The notes beneath the pieces are model-generated. The model ran no database searches. It had not been told where the DNA came from and saw nothing but the letters and a program-made list of their open reading frames with translations. A stretch of 17,913 nucleotides of DNA. Source: Euryarchaeota archaeon UBA605 (GTDB lineage: Archaea > Thermoplasmatota > Poseidoniia > Poseidoniales > Thalassarchaeaceae). Each line of letters opens with the position of its first letter. The first letter of the stretch is position 1. The stretch spans positions 5,941 to 23,853 of the forward strand of contig DATY01000011.1 of the NCBI GenBank assembly GCA_002504905.1, given 5' to 3'. Both the position numbers and the translations under genes were made by a program. Below, piece after piece: positions 1-7,306 of this stretch.

Positions 1-129
1 GCTAAGGAAGTTGCAGATAGAGTAATTTTGTTTGATGAAGGTATGTTGATTGAAGAGAATACTCCAGATGTGTTCTTTGATAATCCTGAGCATGAAAGGA
101 CAAAATTATTCCTTGAACAGATACTTTAA
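1..129 (+). CDS. Polar amino-acid ABC transporter ATPase, C-terminal end (partial)
   Basis: Open at the left edge; only the last 42 codons are present, ending in TAA at 127-129. The translated end (AKEVADRVILFDEG, then FFDNPEHERTKLFLEQIL) matches the usual tail of GlnQ/HisP-type ATPases, which energise uptake of glutamine or other polar amino acids together with a membrane permease and a binding protein. The 'VADRV.. .DEG' segment lies just after the H-loop, and the 'NPEHERTKLFL' tail is typical of this family rather than of other ABC ATPases. The catalytic motifs lie outside the window. Its stop codon overlaps the stop of the convergent NAD kinase gene. Substrate cannot be told from this fragment. 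Confidence 0.85.
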   Translation, partial: AKEVADRVILFDEGMLIEENTPDVFFDNPEHERTKLFLEQIL

Positions 130-1019
130 TTGGATTTAATCCAAAAAGATACACGATCATAAATTTTGTTTCTAAAAGTTAGTAATTTTAGAGAAGGGCC
201 ATTGAGACTTACTGAGATTGTCGCGCCACGTGTGAAATGAGTTTCATCCCATCCATCAGCCACAACGTATCCTCTATGCATGTCACTAGTGATTATAGTT
301 GGTTGATTTGTCCATGCCCAATATGTTCCGTCATCTCTTCTATCATTCCGAGGAAGATCTCTTGAGACAAACAAATAATGGTTATCAATTTCATTTTCTG
401 GGAAAGTAGTTCCTTCAATATTGTTTACATGTCTATACCAGGCACCTTGACCAAGGAATGTGGAAAATAAACATCCCGAAGAATATTGAATACAATTAAT
501 TTCTGAGTTTTTAGAATCTTCTTTTCGTTGTAATCTATATTTTGATGGTTGATATTGATGAGTATTTGCAAGTAATAAATCATTTAATGCAGGGTCTGAA
601 CGGATTTTATTCCCACTAGTTGTAGAAATTTCTGCCTGTAATCTTGGTAATATGTTAATGATTGCTTCATCACAAAGAGCTCTTACAATATCCTCCTTAA
701 AATTGACTGGGTCGCTACCCATATAGAATCCGTATGAACCATCGTTATCTATCTCTCTAGGATGGCTATTTACGCCCATCACAGGAGTATTTTCATCCAC
801 GGAATGAGCAATAGATGTCAAAGTTCCATCACCCCCTAGTACTACAACCAAATCACGTCCAATGAAATCTTCACGACTAACTTTTTCTCTTGCTGAATAA
901 TTTACTATAATTTCAAAATCATTACTTATTATTTCTAGTGTATTTTTCACAATATCTAACGCCTCGTCATGGACGTGTTCGAAGTTTTTCTTATACACTA
1001 CTAGAATATTCTGTGGCAC
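126..1019 (-). CDS. NAD kinase, divergent (NADK2-like)
   Basis: Predicted to phosphorylate NAD to NADP with ATP in the cytoplasm. Counting from the chosen GTG start (297 residues): the kinase signature GGDGT at about 62-66 after VVVL, GVNSHP followed by GSYGFY at about 82-99 in place of the usual NxGxxGFL, and ALNDLLLAN at about 144-152 as the NE/ND motif. The usual ThrProThrGlySer loop is replaced by SSGCLFSTFLGQGAW (about 180-194), which resembles mitochondrial-type NADK2 proteins more than bacterial PpnK. A glycine-rich C-terminal strand segment (ADGWDETHFTRGATISV) closes the fold. An ATG at 1061 would add 14 residues (RGKRGGG...) that look like a translated ribosome-binding site, so GTG with a strong Shine-Dalgarno is preferred. 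The gene converges on the ABC ATPase with overlapping stops and is divergent from the lipoprotein gene. Confidence 0.8.
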   Translation of the reverse strand: MPQNILVVYKKNFEHVHDEALDIVKNTLEIISNDFEIIVNYSAREKVSREDFIGRDLVVVLGGDGTLTSIAHSVDENTPVMGVNSHPREIDNDGSYGFYMGSDPVNFKEDIVRALCDEAIINILPRLQAEISTTSGNKIRSDPALNDLLLANTHQYQPSKYRLQRKEDSKNSEINCIQYSSGCLFSTFLGQGAWYRHVNNIEGTTFPENEIDNHYLFVSRDLPRNDRRDDGTYWAWTNQPTIITSDMHRGYVVADGWDETHFTRGATISVSLNGPSLKLLTFRNKIYDRVSFWIKSN

Positions 1020-1029
1020 CCTTACGCCC

Positions 1030-1035
1030 CCTCCT
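1030..1035 (-). promoter_or_regulatory. Shine-Dalgarno deciding the NAD kinase start
   Basis: On the minus strand AGGAGG (continuing GGG) stands 10 bases before the GTG at 1019-1017. It lies inside the longer open frame that begins at ATG 1061, which argues that the longer frame is untranslated leader. Confidence 0.6.
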
Positions 1036-1090
1036 CGTTTACCTCTCAATGGACATCGCATATAGCAACAACGCTGCCGTAATCGAGAAT

Positions 1091-1098
1091 TTTTATAT
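1091..1098. promoter_or_regulatory. Putative TATA box shared by divergent NAD kinase and lipoprotein genes
   Basis: TTTTATAT on the plus strand (ATATAAAA on the minus) in the divergent intergenic region. About 26 bases from its centre gives predicted transcript starts near 1121 rightward and near 1068 leftward. This fits a short leader for both genes. The direction is ambiguous because the element is AT-symmetric; one or both genes may use it. Confidence 0.5.
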
Positions 1099-1143
1099 CA
1101 AAGATTCAATAATCTCTTGACTGATAAACTTCCCGACTTACTC

Positions 1144-2196
1144 GTGAGGGCGCTATTAGTAGCATTGATTTTAGTTTCATGTAGTCTTTCAGGTTGCTTA
1201 GAAGTACCACTAACCGATTGCCCCGAAGATGACTGTTTCCCTCTTTCCTCGGAATCTTTGAATGCGATTTTATCTTTACCTGATTCATTCAATGTTCTTA
1301 AGTTAGCTGACGATTTTGAAAAACTTAGGATAGAAACCTCTTCTCAAATCGAAATCCAGAATGAAGTTGTTTCTATAGATTGGAGTGTAGGTAAAGACGA
1401 ATCTGTAAATCTTAGTTCTATAGCTTTGAGATATAATATTGCTAATGCCGCAGTTGATACAGAAGTAATAGAAGGTTCTGGAATCACAAATGTTAGAGTT
1501 GGAAATGTTTGGTTTGAGGGTCGTGATGCAATTCCTGAATATGAAGATCCATTTTATGAGATTGCTAGACTGGCTTCTGAGGATCCAGAAGGACTTTGGC
1601 CTCCTTTCAGTTTTGATACTACTTCCTTTGACGATATTGATTGGCAGATAACTGGAGATTTATTGTCATTACAGCAAGTAGCGACTGGTACAAATGGTAC
1701 ACACACGATTATTCTTGAATTGATAGGTACACCTCCAATGATAATGGGCATAGAAATTTATGATGGCAAGGGTTCAGATTTTTCATTGACCGTTGAAACG
1801 GGTGATTCAGCCTCAATACATTTACAGGATAATTTACCCAGGACAGCTGTACAGTTTATTCCTGAAAATTATTCTAATTTAAATGATGGAATTAAGATTT
1901 GGAGCAGCACGATAAGTGAAGGAATTTCAGAAGTCGAACCATCAGAACTTGAATTTCATGCTAGAGTCGGCTCCTTCAATAATTCTGAATCTTTAGCAAA
2001 AATGAATTTTGGCGATGTATTAACCAACACCTCATTAGAAGATGGAACTTGGTGGGAGTTCTATTGGATGGATGTAGATTTAGATGACTTTGTTTCTGGT
2101 GGTGATTTTTACAATATTAGGACAAATTCAACTGTCGATGTTACTATTTCTGTATTTGATATTTGGGCAAATAAATGGACTGATGATTTGTTCTAA
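1144..2196 (+). CDS. Predicted secreted lipoprotein of unknown function
   Basis: Not recognised as a named family. From GTG 1144 the protein has 350 residues and begins with a short lipoprotein signal peptide: a basic Arg, a hydrophobic run (ALLVALILV) and a lipobox LSGC with the lipidated Cys at residue 18. Two more cysteines follow at once in TDCPEDDC, which may form a disulfide. The mature part is acidic, rich in Asp, Glu, Ser and Asn, without membrane helices, and looks beta-rich. The middle region (SFDTTSFDDIDWQITGDLL) and the alternating strand pattern faintly suggest a LolA/LppX-like lipid-binding fold, but this is only an impression. The C-terminus has a WWEFYWMDVD aromatic patch. A TTG at 1117 would add 9 residues (TDKLPDLL) and lies close to the predicted transcript start; GTG gives the cleaner signal peptide. 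Likely anchored on the outer face of the cytoplasmic membrane. Confidence 0.7.
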   Translation: MRALLVALILVSCSLSGCLEVPLTDCPEDDCFPLSSESLNAILSLPDSFNVLKLADDFEKLRIETSSQIEIQNEVVSIDWSVGKDESVNLSSIALRYNIANAAVDTEVIEGSGITNVRVGNVWFEGRDAIPEYEDPFYEIARLASEDPEGLWPPFSFDTTSFDDIDWQITGDLLSLQQVATGTNGTHTIILELIGTPPMIMGIEIYDGKGSDFSLTVETGDSASIHLQDNLPRTAVQFIPENYSNLNDGIKIWSSTISEGISEVEPSELEFHARVGSFNNSESLAKMNFGDVLTNTSLEDGTWWEFYWMDVDLDDFVSGGDFYNIRTNSTVDVTISVFDIWANKWTDDLF

Positions 2197-2247
2197 TCTA
2201 AATATCTACAGGGGCACATTCAAACACCATGTAATTAACGAGTGCAT

Positions 2248-4020
2248 ATGAGTGAAATGCGACATCCACTGAGACGTCTACTATCTCATCTTAAACATCA
2301 TCAATTCACAGTCCTTCTAGCCTCTATTTGCTCAATTCTAAATAAATTTTGGGATCTAGCACCACCAATACTTATCGGAATGGCAATTGATGTTGTAGTT
2401 CAGCGTGAAGAATCATTTCTGGCAAATTATGGCTATCCTGATCCAAATGAACAATTTTTGATTCTGGTAGCGATAACTGTAGTAATTTGGGTTTTAGAGT
2501 CTTTATTCGAGTATTGGTGGGGTATTCTTTGGCGAAATCTCGCACAAACGGCGCAACATGAATTAAGAATTGATACGTATAATCATATACAGAATCTCGA
2601 AATGCAATGGTTTTCTGAACAATCAACGGGTGGCTTAATGTCAATTCTAAATGATGATGTTAACCAACTTGAAAGATTTCTTGATCAAGGTGCCAACGAT
2701 TTATTGCAACTTGCAACCACAATTACTGTAGTGGGGAGTATAATGTTTATTTTAGCGCCTGAAGTTGCTTTGTTGGCGGTAATACCTGTTCCAATTATTG
2801 TCATTGGATCATTTATTTTTCAAAGAAGAATTGGAGTTAGGTATAAGAAAGTTAGAGAAGAAGTGGGTGAATTAAATTCTTTACTGAATAATAATCTACA
2901 AGGCATTACTACAATAAAATCATTTACTGCTGAAGATAGGGAGTCTGACAGAGTCAATTCTGCCTCTCAATCATACAGAAATGCAAATAGGGATGCAATT
3001 CGTCTTTCAGCTTCCTTCGTCCCTTTAATTCGAATGGCAATTTTATTTGCATTTACAGCAAATATGCTTGTAGGCGGCTGGATGGCATTGGCTGGTGAAC
3101 TTGATGTGGGCGCATATGCCATAATAGTATTCATTACACAGAGACTTCTTTGGCCACTAACTAGATTAGGTCAAACGTTTGATTTATACCAAAGGGCAAT
3201 GGCATCAACAAATCGCGTTTTAGATTTATTAGATACAGAAATTGGAATTGTTGAAGGTATTGATAATTTAGATAACGTTGAAGGAAATATCGAGTTTAAT
3301 AAGATCCAATTCACCTATCCAGGAAGAGAATCTGTTCTTGATGATATTTCTTTCAATATCAAAGCAGGACAAACAGTTGGCCTAGTCGGTTCAACAGGTT
3401 CTGGGAAGACAACCTTAATTCGTTTATTGATGAGATTTCATGATCCACTATCGGGTCAGATAAATATTGATAATAATGACATTAAGGGTTTGAAACTTAA
3501 TTCGCTAAGAGGAGCTATCGCATTAGTTTCACAGAACACTACTCTTTTCCCAGGTACTGTTAGGGAGAATATTGCTTATGGTAATCCTGAATCAACTGAG
3601 GAACAGATTCTTAATGCTGCAAAAATAGCCGAAGCATCAGTTTTCATTTCTGAATTACCTGAAGGTATGGAAACAAATATTGGGGAAGATGGGCATAAAC
3701 TCTCAGGTGGTCAAAGACAGAGATTAGCAATTGCTAGAGCAGTTCTAAAAGATGCTCCTATTCTAATACTTGATGAGGCTACGAGTAATGTTGATAATGA
3801 AACTGAAGCAGCTTTACAACGTTCTATTGAGAAGATATCTGTTGATAGAACTACTTTAATTATCGCTCATAGGTTATCTACAATTAGGAATGCAGATAGA
3901 GTAATTGTTTTAGATGCAGGGTCAATTTCTGAAGAAGGAGATCATGATGAATTAATAAAAAATAATGGGATATATTCGAGATTATGGGCAGTTCAAACAG
4001 GAGAGGTAGAAAATGACTGA
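2248..4020 (+). CDS. ABC exporter, fused membrane-ATPase half-transporter (MsbA/multidrug type)
   Basis: A 590-residue type IV exporter subunit that should work as a homodimer, pumping lipids, drugs or peptides outward across the membrane. The N-terminal ~320 residues carry about six membrane helices, including the pairs near 20-50, 70-95, 155-195 and 260-300. The C-terminal ATPase has Walker A GSTGSGKT at about 381-388, Q-loop Gln near 429, signature LSGGQRQR at about 485-492, Walker B ILILDEAT at about 505-512 and switch His in IIAHRLST at about 541. All catalytic residues are present. ATG 2248 is preferred over GTG two codons upstream. A weak TATA-like CTAAATAT lies near 2198-2205. The gene overlaps the thioesterase gene by 8 bases, so the two are translationally coupled. 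Substrate is not predictable from sequence alone. Confidence 0.92.
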   Translation: MSEMRHPLRRLLSHLKHHQFTVLLASICSILNKFWDLAPPILIGMAIDVVVQREESFLANYGYPDPNEQFLILVAITVVIWVLESLFEYWWGILWRNLAQTAQHELRIDTYNHIQNLEMQWFSEQSTGGLMSILNDDVNQLERFLDQGANDLLQLATTITVVGSIMFILAPEVALLAVIPVPIIVIGSFIFQRRIGVRYKKVREEVGELNSLLNNNLQGITTIKSFTAEDRESDRVNSASQSYRNANRDAIRLSASFVPLIRMAILFAFTANMLVGGWMALAGELDVGAYAIIVFITQRLLWPLTRLGQTFDLYQRAMASTNRVLDLLDTEIGIVEGIDNLDNVEGNIEFNKIQFTYPGRESVLDDISFNIKAGQTVGLVGSTGSGKTTLIRLLMRFHDPLSGQINIDNNDIKGLKLNSLRGAIALVSQNTTLFPGTVRENIAYGNPESTEEQILNAAKIAEASVFISELPEGMETNIGEDGHKLSGGQRQRLAIARAVLKDAPILILDEATSNVDNETEAALQRSIEKISVDRTTLIIAHRLSTIRNADRVIVLDAGSISEEGDHDELIKNNGIYSRLWAVQTGEVEND

Positions 4021-4450
4021 GAAAACTTTTGGGAATGAAAATTATATTCCTTCAATGAAATTATCTGGAGTATGTGACTCATTAGGAGTAACTGGTAAGT
4101 ACTTTGGAGATGGTGCTTGTGCCGTCGAATGTCAAGTATCTGATGATCATTTGAATGCTGGCGGAGTTGCACATGGAGGACTCCATTCGACAATGTTAGA
4201 TAGCGCTCTGGGAGGGGCTCTAGTTTCAATTATTAAGAAGGAAGAATGGTGCGCAACTGCGCAGCTAGATATTTCATTCCTCAATGCTGCAAAAGTAGGT
4301 GATAATTTAATTGCTGAAGGAAAAGTTCTGCGCCGAGGTAGGAACCTGGCACACTGTGAAGGAATACTTTCCAATCAAGATGGAAAAGTTATTGCTACTG
4401 CTAAAGGAACTTGGGCTATTTGGAGTTCTAAACCAAGTAGCATGAATTAA
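4013..4450 (+). CDS. PaaI-family hotdog-fold thioesterase
   Basis: A 145-residue single hotdog domain, the usual length for PaaI/YbgC-like acyl-CoA thioesterases that hydrolyse CoA thioesters in the cytoplasm. The family core is clear: LNAGGVAHGGLHSTMLDSALGGAL at about 47-70, with the HGG turn at 54-56 and Asp63 at the usual acidic catalytic position on the central helix; then TAQLDISFLNAAKVGDNLIAEGKV, the typical strand pair. ATG 4013 lies inside the last codons of the ABC exporter and is preceded by GGAGAGGT with 5 bases spacing, so coupling by termination-reinitiation is likely. The pairing with a lipid/drug exporter may hint at acyl-CoA or aromatic acyl substrates, but this is inference. 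Confidence 0.88.
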   Translation: MTEKTFGNENYIPSMKLSGVCDSLGVTGKYFGDGACAVECQVSDDHLNAGGVAHGGLHSTMLDSALGGALVSIIKKEEWCATAQLDISFLNAAKVGDNLIAEGKVLRRGRNLAHCEGILSNQDGKVIATAKGTWAIWSSKPSSMN

Positions 4451-4480
4451 AGAATCGAGATAATGCAGGCAAAGGATTGA

Positions 4481-4488
4481 TTTTATAT
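4481..4488 (+). promoter_or_regulatory. TATA box for the membrane-protein cluster
   Basis: TTTTATAT, with its centre about 25 bases before the ATG at 4509. The predicted transcript start falls on or next to the start codon, and no Shine-Dalgarno is present, so a leaderless mRNA is expected. Confidence 0.6.
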
Positions 4489-4508
4489 TACCACTTCGGG
4501 CTATTCAT

Positions 4509-4844
4509 ATGGCACGTATCGACTCATTGATTTTGGTTATGCTTGGTATTGCACAAATGTTAATCGGAAGTTCAGTTACTCTCGATTTCATTGGATTAAT
4601 TTTGCAAGGTACTGGCGGTGGAACAATTGTAATGGCAATATATTTCCTTATTTTCTTATCAAAACATCAGAAAGAGTTTGATGGTGCATATTCTAAATTA
4701 GAAAAAACCAATTTAATTAGAAATGATACTGGAGAATTAGAGTTTCAGGATGCTAATCCAGTAGTTACCAAAGTAATTTGGTATATTGTTCCTGTGGGTT
4801 TAACATTCATTGGTTTGGTTGTGTGGTTAGCAAATCTTGGTTAA
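4509..4844 (+). CDS. Small membrane protein of unknown function
   Basis: Not recognised. The 111-residue protein has three likely membrane helices: about 5-25 (LILVMLGIAQMLIG), about 27-50 with a GTGGG flexible stretch, and about 88-108 (VIWYIVPVGLTFIGLVVWL). Between the second and third lies a hydrophilic loop of about 35 residues (KHQKEFDGAYSKLEKTN...). It appears to be the first gene of a rightward cluster with another small membrane protein, an NfeD-like protein and flotillin. The start is supported by the TATA spacing. Possible accessory of the NfeD/flotillin membrane assembly, by position only. Confidence 0.7.
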   Translation: MARIDSLILVMLGIAQMLIGSSVTLDFIGLILQGTGGGTIVMAIYFLIFLSKHQKEFDGAYSKLEKTNLIRNDTGELEFQDANPVVTKVIWYIVPVGLTFIGLVVWLANLG

Positions 4845-4865
4845 CAAATCAATTAGGTGCAATGA

Positions 4866-5114
4866 ATGTCTGGTGGAAAGAAAGGCTTTCCGGAATTGTT
4901 AGATGATGCAATAGATAATCCTGCATTTGAGTTATTAGGAGGATATCATTTATTCTTACGTCGTTTCTTAATTCCTCTAATTCTGGCAATTCTTTTTCTT
5001 TTTGTTTATGATTTATTTGATAATGTTTTATTTGCAGCAATCATAACCGGTCTTTCTGTAGGGCCTATTATTAATCTCGAGAGATATCTGGCCATAATAA
5101 AACAGCGAAAATAG
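4866..5114 (+). CDS. Small membrane protein of unknown function
   Basis: Not recognised. The 82-residue protein has a short cytosolic-looking N-terminus (MSGGKKGFPELLDDAIDNP), one strong hydrophobic segment at about 32-50 (FLIPLILAILFLFVYDLF), a second at about 53-68, and a basic tail (IIKQRK). ATG 4866 has an AGGTG Shine-Dalgarno at 4855-4859, six bases away. An out-of-frame ATG at 4862 is ignored because its frame does not stay open. It sits 21 bases after the previous small membrane gene, so the two probably share an mRNA. Codon use and length of the open frame are like its neighbours. Confidence 0.65.
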   Translation: MSGGKKGFPELLDDAIDNPAFELLGGYHLFLRRFLIPLILAILFLFVYDLFDNVLFAAIITGLSVGPIINLERYLAIIKQRK

Positions 5115-5173
5115 GACTAAATTTCGTATTTGCCGCCGAAGATGTGAAATGTAAGATTACTCTAGAAGTATTA

Positions 5174-5776
5174 ATGGCATCTTTAGGGGACCTTGATTTA
5201 CTTTCGCTAGTTGGTTATGAGGGCGGTGGAGGACTAGAGTTAATCTTCGCATCTTCCGCAGTTTTAGGAGGAATTCTTTTCTTACTATGGTTTGCATTGA
5301 TCATGATTGGCGGAATAACAGCAGACGTATTTGATGGATTATTTGGTACAGATTTTGATGCTATGGGTGCTGATGCATCATTCAAGGCACTGACATTCCA
5401 AGGAATTATGGCATTTATGATGTTTTTTGGTTTAGCGGGTTTATGGGTTTTGGATGGCGATTCCAATCAAACCTCTCTTGCTATAGTAGTCGGTTCTATT
5501 ACTGGTTTTGGATCAATGTACGGTACTGGTAAATTATTCCAACTATTTGTTGCCCTTCAATCTGATGGTACTATAGATATGGATGATGCTATAGGTTCAG
5601 TGGGAACGATATATCTTCGAATTCCAGAAGGTGGAGTAGGACAGATTCAGGTAGAATCAGGCAGTGCGTTGAGAACTTACAATGCTAAAACGGACGACGG
5701 TCAAGCAATGGCTACGGGTGATTTTGCTGAGGTTATTGATGTAGTTTCGTCTACATTAATAGTAAAAAGAAAGTAA
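5174..5776 (+). CDS. NfeD-like membrane protein (flotillin partner)
   Basis: A 200-residue protein from ATG 5174. Hydrophobic segments lie at about 24-48, 75-93 and 101-127. A C-terminal soluble domain at about 138-200 (DAIGSVGTIYLRIPEGGVGQIQV ... GDFAEVIDVVSSTLIVKR) has the small beta-barrel pattern of NfeD/YuaF/YqiJ OB folds, ending in the typical 'V..V.SSTLIVKR'. NfeD proteins of this type lie beside flotillin genes and are thought to act with flotillin in membrane microdomains; the next gene is flotillin, which supports the call. GTG 5144 in the same frame would add ten residues (KCKITLEVL...); ATG gives the more usual N-terminus, but no Shine-Dalgarno decides it. No ClpP-class serine protease domain is present, so this is the short NfeD class. 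Confidence 0.8.
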   Translation: MASLGDLDLLSLVGYEGGGGLELIFASSAVLGGILFLLWFALIMIGGITADVFDGLFGTDFDAMGADASFKALTFQGIMAFMMFFGLAGLWVLDGDSNQTSLAIVVGSITGFGSMYGTGKLFQLFVALQSDGTIDMDDAIGSVGTIYLRIPEGGVGQIQVESGSALRTYNAKTDDGQAMATGDFAEVIDVVSSTLIVKRK

Positions 5777-5778
5777 AT

Positions 5779-5791
5779 TATTTTTATTTTT
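5779..5791 (+). terminator. T-rich tract between NfeD-like gene and flotillin gene
   Basis: TTATTTTTATTTTT directly after the NfeD stop codon. Archaeal terminators are T-runs without a stem, so this could end some transcripts. It could also act as a TATA element for flotillin, with a predicted transcript start near 5812 and a leader of about 30 bases. The sequence does not decide between the two. Confidence 0.3.
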
Positions 5792-5844
5792 AGCAGATAA
5801 TGTCGGCAAAGACTTCTTGACCTAGTGCCTCTTCATTGAGGGTA

Positions 5845-7251
5845 ATGTCAGACCACGGTTCACCCTACGCAACAATAATGATTTTCGCAATAGTTCTAGT
5901 TTTAGTAGCTACTACAATTTTCTTTGCACAAAGATACAAACGTTGTCCTCCTGACAAGATTATGGTAGTTTATGGTCGTACTTCTGGAGGTAGAGCCTCT
6001 AGGACGATTCATGGTGGAGCGACATTAGTGTGGCCATTAATTCAGGATTATTCGTTCCTGTCATTGACTCCAATCACTATCAATATAGATTTGAGAAATG
6101 CACTTTCAATGCAGAATATTAGAATTAATGTACCAAGTACTTTCACTGTAGGTATTAGTACTGAGAAAGCAATTATGGCAAATGCTGCTGAGAGATTATT
6201 GCAACTATCTCCGCAGCAAATTGAAGAAATGGCTAAAGAAATAATTTTCGGACAACTTCGTTTGACCGTAGCATCTCTAACAATTGAACAGATTAATCAG
6301 GATAGAGACACATTCCTTGAGATGACTAGAACTAATGTAGATACAGAATTGCAAAAGATTGGTATTTATCTGATCAACGTTAATCTGGTAGATATTACTG
6401 ATGAGTCCGATTATATCGAGAGTATTGGTAAGAAGGCTGCTTCAACTGCAGTTGAGAATGCACGCATTGATGTAGCGAATGCAGAAAGAGATGGAGCAGT
6501 CGGTGCTGCTAAAGCAAACAGAGTACGTGAGATTGAGGTTGCAAACAACCTAGCAGAGGCTGAAAAAGGTCGTAAAACAGCTGAAGCAGATCAGCGTGTA
6601 TATGTTGGTAATCAAGAAGCATTAGCAGTTTCTGGTGAGAACGCTGCAACTGCAATAGTGAAGAATTCTGATGCGGATCTTGCAGAAATTGAAGCGGCAG
6701 CGAAACAGCGTGCAGCTGTAGCAGCAGCTGAGGCGGAAGCGGCGATTCAGAGAGCGATTTACAAAGAGGAAGAGGCTAGATTACAGGCAAGTGAAATTGT
6801 TCGTGAAGAAATTCAGAAACAACAAATTGAGATATCTGCTGAAGCTGAGGCTGAACGTCTAAGACGCATAGCTAGAGGTGACGCAGATGCGATTCTAGCA
6901 AGGTATGAAGCAGAAGCCGCTGGTATTCAGAAAGTGTTGGATGCAAAGGCTTCGGGTTATGCTGGACTAGTGAAAAGCGCTGGTGGCGATTCGAAGGCAG
7001 CAGCTACCTTACTAATGGTTGAGAAGATTGAGAATATGGTTGCTGCACAGGTTGAAGCAATCCGTAATATGAAGATTGACAAGGTAACTGTCTGGGATGG
7101 AGGTAGTAATGCTGACGGGTCCTCTGCTACAAGCAATTTTGTAAGTAGTTTAGTGCAAAGCTTACCACCAATTCATGATGTTGCAAAGATGGCAGGTGTT
7201 GATTTACCCGACTATCTTGGATCATTGTCAGAAGATAATAATAACGAATGA
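5845..7251 (+). CDS. Flotillin-family SPFH protein
   Basis: A 468-residue protein of normal flotillin/YuaG/YqiK length. It has an N-terminal membrane helix at about 9-28 (TIMIFAIVLVLVATTIFF), then RCPPDKIMVVYG, the classic flotillin entry to the SPFH domain (about 35-195), including TPITINIDL and INVPSTFTVGI. A long Ala/Glu-rich coiled coil follows at about 200-365 (AEAEAERLRR, AAAEAEAAIQRA and similar), then a C-terminal region (LLMVEKIENMVAAQVEAIRNMKIDKVTVWDGG), the usual flotillin assembly segment. It likely forms large membrane-bound scaffolds that organise lipid microdomains with the NfeD-like protein encoded 68 bases upstream. ATG 5845 is preferred to TTG three codons earlier. GC-rich alanine codons in the coil reflect composition, not transfer. 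Confidence 0.92.
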   Translation: MSDHGSPYATIMIFAIVLVLVATTIFFAQRYKRCPPDKIMVVYGRTSGGRASRTIHGGATLVWPLIQDYSFLSLTPITINIDLRNALSMQNIRINVPSTFTVGISTEKAIMANAAERLLQLSPQQIEEMAKEIIFGQLRLTVASLTIEQINQDRDTFLEMTRTNVDTELQKIGIYLINVNLVDITDESDYIESIGKKAASTAVENARIDVANAERDGAVGAAKANRVREIEVANNLAEAEKGRKTAEADQRVYVGNQEALAVSGENAATAIVKNSDADLAEIEAAAKQRAAVAAAEAEAAIQRAIYKEEEARLQASEIVREEIQKQQIEISAEAEAERLRRIARGDADAILARYEAEAAGIQKVLDAKASGYAGLVKSAGGDSKAAATLLMVEKIENMVAAQVEAIRNMKIDKVTVWDGGSNADGSSATSNFVSSLVQSLPPIHDVAKMAGVDLPDYLGSLSEDNNNE

Positions 7252-7306
7252 GATACTGTCCTAACTGGATAGTCATCCTCATGAATGAATTACATCTCGG
7301 CCTATC

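Noticed and set aside
1020..1061. A 14-residue N-terminal extension of NAD kinase from ATG 1061
   Set aside because: It encodes RGKRGGG across an AGGAGGGGG Shine-Dalgarno, and the fold starts only at PQNILVVYKK. The GTG at 1019 is the better start, though the ATG cannot be fully excluded.
938..1120. A 60-codon plus-strand frame across the NAD kinase start and the promoter region
   Set aside because: Mostly antisense to the kinase and runs over the TATA element; no motif and no ribosome-binding site.
6640..6900. Repetitive GCAGC/GAAGC-rich stretch resembling a DNA repeat
   Set aside because: It is the Ala/Glu coiled coil of flotillin. The repetition follows codons for Ala-Glu heptads and has no fixed DNA period.
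7252..7306. Possible promoter before the thiolase gene
   Set aside because: No TATA-like word at 25-30 bases before ATG 7307 that stands out from the background, and no Shine-Dalgarno. Left unassigned.
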